The position numbers were made by a program, and so were the translations under genes. Positions 52,157-61,070 of a stretch of DNA of 64,000 nucleotides are shown here, in pieces (within the stretch, counting starts at the first letter, position 1; each line of letters begins with the position of its first letter). Location: positions 50,561 to 114,560 of the forward strand of contig DBTN01000010.1 in assembly GCA_002307065.1 (NCBI GenBank). Reading direction: 5' to 3'. The stretch is from Akkermansiaceae bacterium UBA1315 (GTDB lineage: Bacteria > Verrucomicrobiota > Verrucomicrobiia > Verrucomicrobiales > Akkermansiaceae). The notes under the pieces were generated by a model. The model saw nothing but the letters and a program-made list of their open reading frames with translations. It was not told the origin of the DNA and did not search any database.

Positions 52157-53998
52157 CTACTCCACCGTCACACTCTTCGCCAAATTCCTTGGCTGATCAA
52201 TTTCGCAGCCACGGAGATTTGCCACATGATAGGCGAAAAGCTGAAGCGCGACGACCGCCGGAATCGTTGAAACCAAGGCGTTCGAACGTGGGATCGCGAT
52301 GTAGTCGTCCATGTATTCCGCAGCTTCGTCATCCCCTTCCGTGATGATCCCCAGAATTCTCGCACCGCGAGCCCGGCATTCTTCGATATTTCCCAACGTT
52401 TTATCTTTCCCCGGAATGTCACAGGCCAGCGCGATGATCGGTGTGCCTTTTTCCAACAGGGCGATCGGGCCGTGCTTCAACTCCGCCGCATGATAACCTT
52501 CCGCGTGAATGTAGGAAATTTCCTTCAACTTCAACGCGCCTTCGAGAGCAACCGGATACATCGGACCACGTCCGATGAAAAACGCATGCTGCGCCTGATA
52601 ATACTCTTTCGCCAGTTCTGCGATCCGCGCGCTTTGCAAAATCACTCTGCCCACCAAAGCGGGAATCGCTTCGATTTCCTTGGCAAACCGGTTGCCCTCA
52701 TCGAGCGAAAGTCGGCGGCCGCGACCGAGCTTGAGCGCCATCATCAACAACACCGCGACTTGCGAGGTAAACGCTTTCGTCGATGCCACCGAAATTTCCG
52801 GCCCGGCATGAAGATAAACTCCGCGACCGGTCTCGCGTGCGATCGTCGATCCGACCACGTTGCAAAGACTCATCACAAACGCGCCTTTTTGTTTCGCCTC
52901 GCGAACCGCAGCAAGCGTGTCCGCCGTTTCGCCCGATTGGGAAATCGCGATCACAAAATCCCGACTGCCTAGCAACGGATTCCGATAACGAAATTCCGCA
53001 GCTTGTTCGACTTCGGCATGGACATCCGCCATGTCCTCAAACGCGTATTCGCCCACCAATCCGGCGTGCAATGAGGTTCCGCAGCCGACCAGCACCACCC
53101 GGTTCAGCTCCGCCAAATCGCGCGGTGATGTTCCCATCCCCGCGAGCACGGACGATCCCAAATCCATGTCGAGCCGTCCACGAATCGCATTCCCAAGCGA
53201 CTCCGGTTGCTCGTGGATTTCTTTAAGCATGAAATGCCCGAAACCACCCTTTTCCGCCGCGGCGGCATCGATGCCAAGCTCCGCGATTTCCCGAGTCACC
53301 GGCACGTTGTTAAGATCGCGAATTTCGACGGAGTCCGCCGTGACAATCGCGATGTCGTTGTCGTCGAGATAAACGACCCGCTGGGTGTGAGCAACGATCG
53401 CCGAAGCATCCGAAGCGATGATTGTTTCACCATCGCCCACGCCGATCACAATCGGACTGCCACGGCGAGCGGTGATGATTTTCCCTGGCTCGCGGGCGGA
53501 AAGAACGGCGATTCCGAACGTCCCTTTCACTTGGTGGAGCGCGTCGCAAACCGCTTGAAAAAGATCTCCTTTGTCACATTCCCCAATCAAATGAGCGAGC
53601 ACCTCGGTGTCGGTCTCCGAGTAAAAATGATGACCAATCCCCTCCAAGCGGGCACGGATCGGGCGGTAGTTTTCAATGATCCCATTGTGAACCAATGCAA
53701 TATCTTCCGACTGATCGAGATGCGGGTGGGCATTGACTTCCGTTGGCGGTCCGTGCGTCGCCCAGCGGGTGTGAGCGATTCCTGTTCCGACGCGATGACA
53801 TAACTCAGGCGACCATGCCAGCCGTGTTTGTTCTTTGAGATTCGCAACCTTCCCGGGCGATTTGCTGATCAAAACTCGATCACCATCCAGAATCGCCAAA
53901 CCTGCGGAATCATATCCCCGGTATTCCAAACGCCGCAGTCCATTGATGAGCACGCTCGTCGCGTCCGCTTTTCCGATATATCCGACAATGCCACACAT
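52157..53998 (-). CDS. glmS: glutamine-fructose-6-phosphate aminotransferase
   Basis: GlmS makes glucosamine-6-phosphate, the first committed step to UDP-GlcNAc for peptidoglycan and LPS. The 613-aa product starts MCGIVGYIGK, with Cys2 as the glutaminase nucleophile; HTRWATHGPPTEVNAHPH and LVHNGIIENY follow. The C-terminal half has two SIS domains (GCGTSLHAG, SQSGETADTLAAVREAK, GRGPMYPVALEGALKLKEIS) and ends in the usual DQPRNLAKSVTVE. It lies directly downstream of a GlmU-like gene and glmM. No glmS ribozyme is apparent in the short spacer. Confidence 0.97.
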   Translation of the reverse strand: MCGIVGYIGKADATSVLINGLRRLEYRGYDSAGLAILDGDRVLISKSPGKVANLKEQTRLAWSPELCHRVGTGIAHTRWATHGPPTEVNAHPHLDQSEDIALVHNGIIENYRPIRARLEGIGHHFYSETDTEVLAHLIGECDKGDLFQAVCDALHQVKGTFGIAVLSAREPGKIITARRGSPIVIGVGDGETIIASDASAIVAHTQRVVYLDDNDIAIVTADSVEIRDLNNVPVTREIAELGIDAAAAEKGGFGHFMLKEIHEQPESLGNAIRGRLDMDLGSSVLAGMGTSPRDLAELNRVVLVGCGTSLHAGLVGEYAFEDMADVHAEVEQAAEFRYRNPLLGSRDFVIAISQSGETADTLAAVREAKQKGAFVMSLCNVVGSTIARETGRGVYLHAGPEISVASTKAFTSQVAVLLMMALKLGRGRRLSLDEGNRFAKEIEAIPALVGRVILQSARIAELAKEYYQAQHAFFIGRGPMYPVALEGALKLKEISYIHAEGYHAAELKHGPIALLEKGTPIIALACDIPGKDKTLGNIEECRARGARILGIITEGDDEAAEYMDDYIAIPRSNALVSTIPAVVALQLFAYHVANLRGCEIDQPRNLAKSVTVE

Positions 53999-54009
53999 GA
54001 TTTTGAGAA

Positions 54010-54864
54010 TTAAGATTTGAGGATGTCGCGCTGAACGATTTCGCCAGGACGCGTGCTGGTTTTGGGCCAAAGTTTCCGACCCGGATAAATGGACGTATGA
54101 ATCCCGGTATGGACGCCATCGCCCACGATCGTGCCAAATTTGCGGCGACCGGTGTCACGAAGTTCTCCATCGACCATCGATTGGTGGTTTTTCCCATCGT
54201 GGCGAAGATTTGAAACCGTCGTGCCCGCCCCGAAATTCACGCTTTCACCAAGAACCGAATCCCCCACGTACGAGAGATGTCCCACATGGGTTTTGGAAAG
54301 AATCAGGCAGTTCTTAATCTCCACCGATTGGCCGATGTGACAGGAATCACCGATGCTCGTATTTCCACGGAGATAACAATTCGGGCCGATCTTGCAATTT
54401 TCGCCAATCACGACGTTTCCTTCGATAAAAACACCGGGTAAAATCCGCGTGCCTTTGCCAAGATGCAGAATCCCCTCGATGACGGCGGACGGATGAACTT
54501 CGCCCTCCACCTGGTTTTGAGTCATTGCCGAAACCCATCGTTCGTTCGCCCGGAGCAAATCCCACGGATATTCGATGACAAATGACTCTGCGGCCTGCAG
54601 CACGGCGGTCTGATCCGGCTGATCGCCGATCCACGCGACCGGTTTGCCATTCGCGTCCACCAAGGTCGGCCGATGGGTATCAGATAGCTGCCTCAAGTCC
54701 GAAGCTTCCAGCCAAGCATGCGGATGAATTTTCAGCATACTTTCCAGTCCGGCCGCTTCGAGCGCGAGACGCTGATGCTCTTTTAACGGACGATTGCCGA
54801 TGGGAAAATCGACGATCTCCCGGGTCGATGAAAGCGGTGCGCAAGTATCGGAAAAATTGCTCAT
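54010..54864 (-). CDS. GlmU-like left-handed beta-helix protein without the usual N-terminal domain
   Basis: A 284-aa protein between glmM and glmS, where glmU would be expected. Residues about 110-284 are hexapeptide repeats (LHLGKGTRILPGVFIEGNVV, VIGENCKIGPNCYLRGNTSI), and a GlmU-like stretch LRHDGKNHQSM follows. The N-terminal 110 residues have EYPWDLLRANERW but not the pyrophosphorylase signature LAAGxGTRM. So it can supply an acetyltransferase-type domain but not obviously the UDP-GlcNAc pyrophosphorylase. It is a paralog of the protein at 42492-43349. The start at 54864 lies 5 bases inside the end of glmM's spacer (glmM ends at 54869). Confidence 0.75.
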   Translation of the reverse strand: MSNFSDTCAPLSSTREIVDFPIGNRPLKEHQRLALEAAGLESMLKIHPHAWLEASDLRQLSDTHRPTLVDANGKPVAWIGDQPDQTAVLQAAESFVIEYPWDLLRANERWVSAMTQNQVEGEVHPSAVIEGILHLGKGTRILPGVFIEGNVVIGENCKIGPNCYLRGNTSIGDSCHIGQSVEIKNCLILSKTHVGHLSYVGDSVLGESVNFGAGTTVSNLRHDGKNHQSMVDGELRDTGRRKFGTIVGDGVHTGIHTSIYPGRKLWPKTSTRPGEIVQRDILKS

Positions 54865-54868
54865 GATA

Positions 54869-56215
54869 TCATCCGATCTCCTCACGGATCGCGGTGGAAA
54901 ATTTCTCGATCCAGCTTTCGACTTCCGCAGCTTCGCGATGTTCGACCAACACGCGGATCTTGTTTTCAGTTCCGGAATAACGAATCAGATGGCGTCCTTT
55001 TTCCCCGAACTCACGGGTCGCGCTTTCCATCAGGGCGGAAAGTTTCGGCAACGTTTCGAGCGGCGGTTTGGAACCGGTCGGAAGGTTCGCGAGATGCGTC
55101 GGGTATTCGTGCATCATCGCTGCGAGTTGCGCGAGAGTTGCGTCTTTTTCCCGCATCATCCGCAGCACTTGCAACGCGCTGAGAATCCCGTCGCCGGTCG
55201 TGGAGTGTTCGGCGAAAATCAGGTGGCCGGAGTTTTCACCGCCGAAAGAATAGCCGTTCTTGCGGATGCATTCGATCACGCTGCGATCTCCCACAGCGGT
55301 CGTTTCCACCGTGATGCCGTGGGTTTTCATCGCCTCGATCAGGCCGAGATTGCTCATGACCGTGACGACCAAGGTGTCTTTTTTCAATTTCCCGCGCTCT
55401 TTCAAACCGATCGCACAAAGGCCTAGAACCCGGTCACCCGTGATCACGTCCCCATTTGCATCGGTGAAAATCACCCGGTCCGCATCGCCGTCAAACGAAA
55501 TACCGACATCCGCACCGTGCTTTCTTACGAGTTCACCTGCAGTTTCCGGATAAAGCGCGCCGAAACCGGCATTGATATTCACGCCGTCAGGCTGGATGCC
55601 CGTGGCGATGACTTCCGCGCCGAGTTGCTCAAAAATCGTCGGTGCGATCAAATAAGCGGCACCGTGACCGCCATCGACCACGATTTTCAAACCGCGGAGG
55701 GAAAAATCCTTCGCCGTGTTTTTGACGAATTCGATGTAACGAGCGCCTGCGTCGTCGATGCAGTGAACTTTTCCGATCTGGGCGGCGGGAACGCCTTTTC
55801 CCTCCGGACTTTCGTTTAAAATGTGGCGCTCAATGACTTCTTCAAGTCCGTCCGAAAGCTTGTAACCGTCTGGCCCAAAAATCTTCATTCCGTTGTCTTC
55901 GAACGGATTGTGGGAAGCCGTCAGCATGATCCCGGCCGCAGCACCCATCGACTGGGTCAAATAGGCGACACCCGGTGTCGGCAGCGCGCCGACCCAAAAA
56001 ACGTCCATCCCCATCGAGACCAATCCGCTGGTGATCGCCGTTTCCAGCATTTGCCCGGAAAGGCGAGTGTCCTTGCCAATCAGCACCCGGTTCTTGCCCG
56101 GATCACTGGACCGGAGAACGCGAGCAACGGCTTTTCCGAGACGCAGGGCGACTTCCGGAGTGATCGGGAATTCATTCACGCGGCCTCGAATGCCGTCTGT
56201 TCCAAACAATTTCAT
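54869..56215 (-). CDS. glmM: phosphoglucosamine mutase
   Basis: GlmM converts glucosamine-6-phosphate to glucosamine-1-phosphate. The 448-aa product starts MKLFGTDGIRGRVNEFP; the phosphoserine loop is LTASHNPFEDNGMKIF, the metal-binding loop is SFDGDADRVI, the sugar-binding loop GGENSGHLIF and the phosphate-binding end LIRYSGTENKIRVLVE. These establish GlmM rather than a phosphoglucomutase. It is the first gene of glmM-(GlmU-like)-glmS; murI lies upstream on the same strand. Confidence 0.97.
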   Translation of the reverse strand: MKLFGTDGIRGRVNEFPITPEVALRLGKAVARVLRSSDPGKNRVLIGKDTRLSGQMLETAITSGLVSMGMDVFWVGALPTPGVAYLTQSMGAAAGIMLTASHNPFEDNGMKIFGPDGYKLSDGLEEVIERHILNESPEGKGVPAAQIGKVHCIDDAGARYIEFVKNTAKDFSLRGLKIVVDGGHGAAYLIAPTIFEQLGAEVIATGIQPDGVNINAGFGALYPETAGELVRKHGADVGISFDGDADRVIFTDANGDVITGDRVLGLCAIGLKERGKLKKDTLVVTVMSNLGLIEAMKTHGITVETTAVGDRSVIECIRKNGYSFGGENSGHLIFAEHSTTGDGILSALQVLRMMREKDATLAQLAAMMHEYPTHLANLPTGSKPPLETLPKLSALMESATREFGEKGRHLIRYSGTENKIRVLVEHREAAEVESWIEKFSTAIREEIG

Positions 56216-56258
56216 AAAATATGGCGAAGTTCGATTCTTTCGGGGATTACCCGACGAA

Positions 56259-57062
56259 TCAAGCGCCTAGAATCGCCCGCTGGATTCGGCCCGGAGACCG
56301 CTTCAAAAACTGCCGCGCCAACGCTTCGAATTCTTCCGAAAGGTCGGTCAAATAAAGCTGCAAGCCGCCTTCAAAATTCGCATCTTTCAAAAGCTCCAAA
56401 GCCGTCAATTCTCGTTTTAAATGCTCCGCGCAGGTCGTCGCCGAGTCCACCAAACGCACATCGTCCGGTAACATTTCCCGCAAAACCGGAATCAGCAGCG
56501 GATAATGCGTGCAGGCCAACATCAGCGTATCGATTCCTTTTTCGACCAACGGATCCAAATACGTTTTTAAAACCGCACGCGTGGCCGGATGATCGATCCA
56601 GTTTTCCTCAATCAGCGGAACGAGCAGTGGCGCGGCCTGCGGATGGATCATCAAACCGGTCCGGCGAAGCGCCAGCGCGTGTTGGTACGCATGCGACCGA
56701 ATCGTCCCGCGTGTCGCGATGATGCCGATGCGCTCCGACCGTTCGTCGGCGAGCGCCGCTTCCACGCCGGCCTCGATCACTCCGAGAATCGGAATCCGGT
56801 ACTGTTCACGAAGCTGCGGAAGCGCGTGAGCCGTCGCGGTATTGCAGGCGACAACGATGGCTTTGACGCCTTTTGAAATGAGAAAACGGACATCTTCGTC
56901 GGCGAAATGGCGGATGGTTTCCGGGCTTTTTGAGCCATAAGGCAAGCGCGCCGTGTCTCCGAGATAGAGGATATCTTCCGAAGGCAGAAGCTCTTGCACC
57001 GCGCGGACGACCGTCAGGCCGCCAACGCCGGAGTCGAAAATGCCAAGAGGAGCGGAGTTCAC
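56259..57062 (-). CDS. murI: glutamate racemase
   Basis: MurI interconverts L- and D-glutamate to supply D-Glu for peptidoglycan. The 267-aa product has the two catalytic cysteines in VVACNTATAHALP and LACTHYPLLIPVL, the N-terminal GIFDSGVGGLTVVRAV and the ILYLGDTARLPYG block. GTG 57062 (NSAPLGIFDSGVGG) gives the usual N-terminus; the frame is open further upstream to 57209. It sits 43 bases upstream of glmM, consistent with a cell-wall operon. Confidence 0.94.
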   Translation of the reverse strand: MNSAPLGIFDSGVGGLTVVRAVQELLPSEDILYLGDTARLPYGSKSPETIRHFADEDVRFLISKGVKAIVVACNTATAHALPQLREQYRIPILGVIEAGVEAALADERSERIGIIATRGTIRSHAYQHALALRRTGLMIHPQAAPLLVPLIEENWIDHPATRAVLKTYLDPLVEKGIDTLMLACTHYPLLIPVLREMLPDDVRLVDSATTCAEHLKRELTALELLKDANFEGGLQLYLTDLSEEFEALARQFLKRSPGRIQRAILGA

Positions 57063-57164
57063 GGGCGCGAGTGTGCTTATCCGCGCGCTCACCGCAAGCG
57101 ACAACCCAGGGATTTTGACTTTCCGCTTTCCCGTAACGCCGGGGGCGTCTAGGTTCTCCGCGAC

Positions 57165-58175
57165 ATGAGTAGCTGCGGCCCGAAAATGAAGATGGATCCG
57201 ATGCTCCATCGGGATAAAAAACCATCCTGGATCAAGGTCCGTCTGCCCAATAATCCGGCGTTTTGGTCAACGAAATCGCTGATCACCGACCTGAAATTGG
57301 TCACGGTTTGTGAGGAGGCTCAGTGCCCAAACCGGTGGGAATGCTGGGGACAAGGAACCGCGACGTTTATGATCGCTGGTGACAAGTGCACCCGCGCTTG
57401 CGGCTTTTGCGCCGTCAAAACCGCCAAACCTGACGCTCTCGAATCCGATGAACCTCAACGGGTTGCCGAAGCGACACGACGGATGAATTTGCGCCACGTG
57501 GTGATCACCGCCGTGGCTCGCGACGATCTCAAAGATGGCGGAGCGGAACATTTCCAGCACACGATCCAAGCGGTGCGCGAAGCCAATCCGGAAATCATCA
57601 TCGAAGTCCTGGTTCCGGATTTCAACGATCGCGACTGGGCGCTCTCGATGGTGATGGACGCACGTCCCCACATTTTTAATCACAACCTGGAAACGGTCGA
57701 ACGTCTCACCCCGCTCGTCCGCTCCCGCGCCAAGTACCAACGCAGCCTCACGGTTTTGAAAAAAGCCAAAGAGATGGTCGGCGGAAAAGTCGCCACCAAA
57801 AGCGGAATCATGCTTGGCCTCGGAGAGCGCCACGAAGAAATTCTTCAAGCGATGGACGATCTTCTCGCCCACGACGTGACCGTTCTCACGCTCGGCCAAT
57901 ATTTGCGGCCGACGCAAAAGCACTTGCCCGTTGTCGAATACATCACGCCGGAAGCCTTTGATGAATATAAAGCCATCGCGCTTGCCAAAGGGTTTCGCCA
58001 CGTCGCCAGCGGCCCGCTGGTTCGGAGCTCGTATCACGCCGCCGATTTCCGTCCGGAAATGGACGTGCTCGAAGCGATCGAGGCCGACGTCCGCGCAGCT
58101 CGCGGTCTCGAACTCGGACCGGAGCATCTTTCCCTGCCTGCTCCGAAAGCCGGTTTGGTCAAAGCGATCGCATGA
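57165..58175 (+). CDS. lipA: lipoyl synthase
   Basis: A radical-SAM enzyme that inserts two sulfurs into octanoyl chains on lipoyl domains. The 336-aa product has the auxiliary cluster CEEAQCPNRWECW (CxxxxCxxxxxC), the radical-SAM triad CTRACGFCAV and the C-terminal RSSYHA that includes the third-cluster serine ligand. The central block ITAVARDDLKDGGAEHFQHT is diagnostic. It ends with a 4-base ATGA overlap with the EVE-domain gene. The start ATG at 57165 lies 102 bases from the divergent murI start. Confidence 0.96.
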   Translation: MSSCGPKMKMDPMLHRDKKPSWIKVRLPNNPAFWSTKSLITDLKLVTVCEEAQCPNRWECWGQGTATFMIAGDKCTRACGFCAVKTAKPDALESDEPQRVAEATRRMNLRHVVITAVARDDLKDGGAEHFQHTIQAVREANPEIIIEVLVPDFNDRDWALSMVMDARPHIFNHNLETVERLTPLVRSRAKYQRSLTVLKKAKEMVGGKVATKSGIMLGLGERHEEILQAMDDLLAHDVTVLTLGQYLRPTQKHLPVVEYITPEAFDEYKAIALAKGFRHVASGPLVRSSYHAADFRPEMDVLEAIEADVRAARGLELGPEHLSLPAPKAGLVKAIA

Positions 58176-58636
58176 AATACTGGCTGATCAAATCCGAGCC
58201 GGACGTTTTCGGAATCGACGATCTGCAAAAAGTCGGCCGCGAACCGTGGACCGGCGTTCGCAATTACCAAGCGCGCAATTTCATGTGGAAGGACATGAAA
58301 CCAGGCGATCTCGCGATTTTTTACCATTCGAACGCCAAGCCGCCGGGTGCCACCGGCATCGCCCGCGTCGCCGATGATCCCTATCCGGATCCCACTCAGT
58401 TCGACGAAAAGAGCGAATATTTCGACGAAAAATCCACTGAGCAAAAACCACGCTGGTGGTTGGTCGATTTTGAATTTGTCACAAAATTTGCCGGAATGGT
58501 GACGCTAGAGACCCTGAAGGCCGATCCCAAGCTGACCGAAATGGTCGTCTGCCAAAAGGGAACGCGGCTTTCCATCACACCGGTTTCAGCGGCGGATTTT
58601 AAGCACGTTTGCAAACTCGGCGGGTGGAAACCGTAA
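58172..58636 (+). CDS. EVE (PUA-like) domain protein
   Basis: A 154-aa EVE/thymocyte-nuclear-protein-like domain. It shows YWLIKSEPDVFGIDDLQKVG, WTGVRNYQARNFMWKDMKPG and FYHSNAKPPGATGIARV, which together form the modified-base-binding pocket of this family. EVE domains bind modified DNA or RNA bases and are often linked to restriction or RNA repair. It is translationally coupled to lipA, a frequent housekeeping arrangement. Confidence 0.9.
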   Translation: MKYWLIKSEPDVFGIDDLQKVGREPWTGVRNYQARNFMWKDMKPGDLAIFYHSNAKPPGATGIARVADDPYPDPTQFDEKSEYFDEKSTEQKPRWWLVDFEFVTKFAGMVTLETLKADPKLTEMVVCQKGTRLSITPVSAADFKHVCKLGGWKP

Positions 58637-58659
58637 ACGCGCGACTGGAAAGTTCGTCA

Positions 58660-58690
58660 TTTCAGACAAACATTCCGGGCGACGACGCTT
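58660..58690 (+). promoter_or_regulatory. two-block ECF-type promoter of the sigma factor gene
   Basis: TTTCAGACAAAC (58660-58671) is followed after 13 bases by ACGCTT (58685-58690). The same two blocks with the same spacer stand upstream of the PDZ protein at 59957-59987. This is the layout of an ECF -35/-10 pair. It lies directly before the sigma factor, so the factor probably activates itself. Confidence 0.75.
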
Positions 58691-58710
58691 TTATGGAGGA
58701 AACCCCAGCT

Positions 58711-59289
58711 ATGGCAAACCAACAAGCCGCTACCGACCTGTCGCCTGCCTCATCGGCTTGGCGCGCGTGGCTGCAGGAGCATGGACCGAAACTCCTGCTT
58801 TTTTCGCGCCAGCAAACCCGTTCTCATGAGGATGCTCAGGATGTTTTTCAAGATGCTTTAGTAAAACTCGCCGAGAAACTTCGCAGTGGCGAATTCGTCG
58901 GCGGACAAGAAGCATGGATGCCTTATCTTTATACCGCGATCCGACGCCTCGCGATCGATTTGAGCCGAAAAGACGATCGCCGAAAAAAACGCGAAGACCA
59001 TGTCTCTGCGGATTTTGAAGCCGATCAGCGGGAGACCTTTCACCCTTGGTTCGAAGGCGAATCCACGGACGATGAGACCCGTTCCCAATTGGAAAGCAGC
59101 CTGAAGGAACTACCTGACAAATTTTCCGAAGTCATCACCCTGAAAATCTGGGGAGAGCAAACATTCGCCGATATTGGTCAAACTCTTGGAATTTCCCAAA
59201 ACACAGCAGCCTCTCGGTATCGCTATGGTCTTGAAGCTTTGAAAAAGCAACTCAGCGGCGCGCGCCGACGCGGAGACTTTTCCATCTAA
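58711..59289 (+). CDS. ECF RNA polymerase sigma factor
   Basis: A 192-aa ECF sigma factor with region 2 (HEDAQDVFQDALVKLAEKL, then WMPYLYTAIRRLAIDLSRKD) and region 4 (LPDKFSEVITLKIWGEQTF, then IGQTLGISQNTAASRYRYGL). Region 3 is missing, as in ECF factors. ATG 58711 was chosen because GGAGGA lies 9 bases upstream and because the likely transcription start falls just before it; ATG 58693 would lie at or upstream of the start of transcription. The two genes that follow complete a signalling module. Confidence 0.9.
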   Translation: MANQQAATDLSPASSAWRAWLQEHGPKLLLFSRQQTRSHEDAQDVFQDALVKLAEKLRSGEFVGGQEAWMPYLYTAIRRLAIDLSRKDDRRKKREDHVSADFEADQRETFHPWFEGESTDDETRSQLESSLKELPDKFSEVITLKIWGEQTFADIGQTLGISQNTAASRYRYGLEALKKQLSGARRRGDFSI

Positions 59290-59301
59290 TCTCATCTTTG
59301 C

Positions 59302-59946
59302 ATGTCATCCGACCCCATCACACCTGATTCCCAATCGCTCGAAGCTTCTCTTCGTGAGCTCCAACCTTCGGTTTTGGACGAGGCGTTTCTCTCCCGGTTG
59401 GAATCTGCGGCCGAAGATCGTCTCACCGAACTGTCTCCCGCTGAAATTCGGTTTGAAAAGTCTCTTCAGGAAAACTCCCCCGCAAGTTTGTCCCCCGCGT
59501 TTCTGGATTCACTGGAAAACGTGATGAGTGGCATCCCCTTTCCGTTGGATGAAAAAATCGTGCTATTCCCCAAAGCGGCTCCCGAACTTGCAAAGCCCAC
59601 CAAAACCGGTCAGCGCTCCCTTTTCGCAGCCGCTGCCGCAGTGGCTTTGATCGGTGCCGCGACCGCCCTGCTCATGCCACAAAAACCGTCGGCCGCTGGC
59701 TCGGGCTTGGCGAACACCTCCAACTCACCGGTCATTGCTCCGGAAAACATCGCACCGGTCACCTACGATCGCGGCCTCAGCGAAGCAAAGGACGAAGGCG
59801 TCATCTGGCAATCCAAAGATAAACCTCAACGTGTCGTTCGTGTGGTTTATATGGATCGCATCACCACCAAAAACGCCGAAGGCAAAACTGTGGAGATCGA
59901 GCAACCCCGAGTTGAATATATCCTCGTGCCGGAGAAAATTGATTAA
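59302..59946 (+). CDS. single-pass membrane protein, candidate anti-sigma factor
   Basis: A 214-aa protein, 12 bases after the sigma gene. Residues 1-110 are polar and helical, containing two similar segments (PSVLDEAFLSRLESAAED and PASLSPAFLDSLENVMSG). A membrane helix (SLFAAAAAVALIGAATALLM) is near 112-131, and the last 80 residues would be outside. This is the topology of an anti-sigma factor, and its position supports that. No zinc-binding HxxxCxxC motif is seen. The internal repeat is unusual. Confidence 0.6.
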   Translation: MSSDPITPDSQSLEASLRELQPSVLDEAFLSRLESAAEDRLTELSPAEIRFEKSLQENSPASLSPAFLDSLENVMSGIPFPLDEKIVLFPKAAPELAKPTKTGQRSLFAAAAAVALIGAATALLMPQKPSAAGSGLANTSNSPVIAPENIAPVTYDRGLSEAKDEGVIWQSKDKPQRVVRVVYMDRITTKNAEGKTVEIEQPRVEYILVPEKID

Positions 59947-59956
59947 TGATATATCT

Positions 59957-59987
59957 TTTCAGACAAACTTTTAAAGTTCGCACGCTT
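59957..59987 (+). promoter_or_regulatory. two-block ECF-type promoter of the PDZ protein gene
   Basis: TTTCAGACAAAC at 59957-59968, 13 bases, then ACGCTT at 59982-59987. The ATG is at 60001, so the leader would be only a few bases. It is identical in both blocks and spacing to the site at 58660, and the rest of the flanks differ. Confidence 0.75.
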
Positions 59988-60000
59988 CTAATAAGTTAGT

Positions 60001-61005
60001 ATGAAACTCAGCAATCATCACCTTTACGCAGCGGGAATCGCGACCTTTTTGGTTGTTCCCGTTCTGGCGATTGAACCACCGGTTGACGACGCTCCGCCAC
60101 CACCGGAGGTGAACTCACCCGCCCCTCCGGTCGCACCGAAGCTCCGGCCGAGACCGGATTTCAAACCGGACGGCCAAGCGGAATCGATTCCTGAACCATC
60201 GCCACGGCAAGAGTCGGCCTTCCTCGGATTGATCAGTTCATCGATTCCCGAAATTCTCGCCACCCACCTCGGATTGAAACCCGGCGAAGGCGTGGTCGTC
60301 CGCGCGGTCGTTCCAGATGGGCCTGCCGCCCAGGCGGGCATCGTCGAACACGACGTGATTCTCCGCATCGGCGGCGAACCGTTGGGTTCACCCGCAGAAC
60401 TCTCACAGAATGTCATGGCGAGAAAACCGGGTGATTCTGTGAATTTCGACATCATCCACGCGGGCAAACCTTCCACTCATCCGATCCAACTCGGAACACG
60501 GCCGGCCGGAAATCCCGACGCGAACCCTGAGATGCATCGCCTCGGACAGCTCCAGCTCGACGGAATGCCTCCTGAACAGGCGGATCGCATTCGCGATCTG
60601 ATCGAAAAAAACCTGCGTCGGAATGACCTTTTCGAGCCCGGTTCGGACGGTTCCGATGTCGCCAACGCGATTCAGGAAATGCAAAGACGCATGTCGCAGG
60701 CATTTGGTGAACGGTTTGAAGAATCGGCGATTCCAAACGGCAGCTCTCATTTCAGCACGGACACGACGATCCGCATGAAAGACGACAAGGGAACCGTCGA
60801 ATTGAAGGCAAACAACGGCGCGAAAGAAGTCACCGTTCGCGACGAATCTAACAACATTGCGTGGTCTGGCCCATGGGATACCGAACAAGATAAAGCAGCA
60901 GCTCCGGCCGAAATTCGGGAACGGGTTGATAAACTCAATCTTGATGCTAGCTTAAAAGATGGCGGATTCCGATTTCAATTCGGAGGCAGCAAAGGCCCAC
61001 GCTAA
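60001..61005 (+). CDS. secreted PDZ-domain protein
   Basis: A 334-aa exported protein with a signal peptide (YAAGIATFLVVPVLA, cut near residue 21), a Pro-rich linker and one PDZ domain (about 70-165: FLGLISSSIPEILATHLGLK, VVRAVVPDGPAAQAGI, then DVILRIGGEPL). The C-terminal half is charged, helical and of unknown function. No protease domain is present, so it is not DegP/HtrA itself but could bind or present misfolded envelope proteins. It follows the sigma/anti-sigma pair and its promoter shares the sigma autoregulatory motif, which suggests an envelope-stress role. Confidence 0.8.
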   Translation: MKLSNHHLYAAGIATFLVVPVLAIEPPVDDAPPPPEVNSPAPPVAPKLRPRPDFKPDGQAESIPEPSPRQESAFLGLISSSIPEILATHLGLKPGEGVVVRAVVPDGPAAQAGIVEHDVILRIGGEPLGSPAELSQNVMARKPGDSVNFDIIHAGKPSTHPIQLGTRPAGNPDANPEMHRLGQLQLDGMPPEQADRIRDLIEKNLRRNDLFEPGSDGSDVANAIQEMQRRMSQAFGERFEESAIPNGSSHFSTDTTIRMKDDKGTVELKANNGAKEVTVRDESNNIAWSGPWDTEQDKAAAPAEIRERVDKLNLDASLKDGGFRFQFGGSKGPR

Positions 61006-61032
61006 AAATTTCCAGGGAGGTAGGTAGTACTG

Positions 61033-61070
61033 CATCCGCGCTCGGTTCCGCCGGGCGCGGATGTTTGTTT
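61033..61070 (+). terminator. rho-independent terminator of the PDZ protein gene
   Basis: CATCCGCGC (61033-61041) pairs with GCGCGGATG (61055-61063), followed by TTTGTTTTC. It lies between this gene and the convergent dehydratase gene. Confidence 0.85.

Noticed and set aside
53999..54009. glmS ribozyme
   Set aside because: The spacer upstream of glmS is only 11 bases and lies behind the GlmU-like gene; no ribozyme core is seen.
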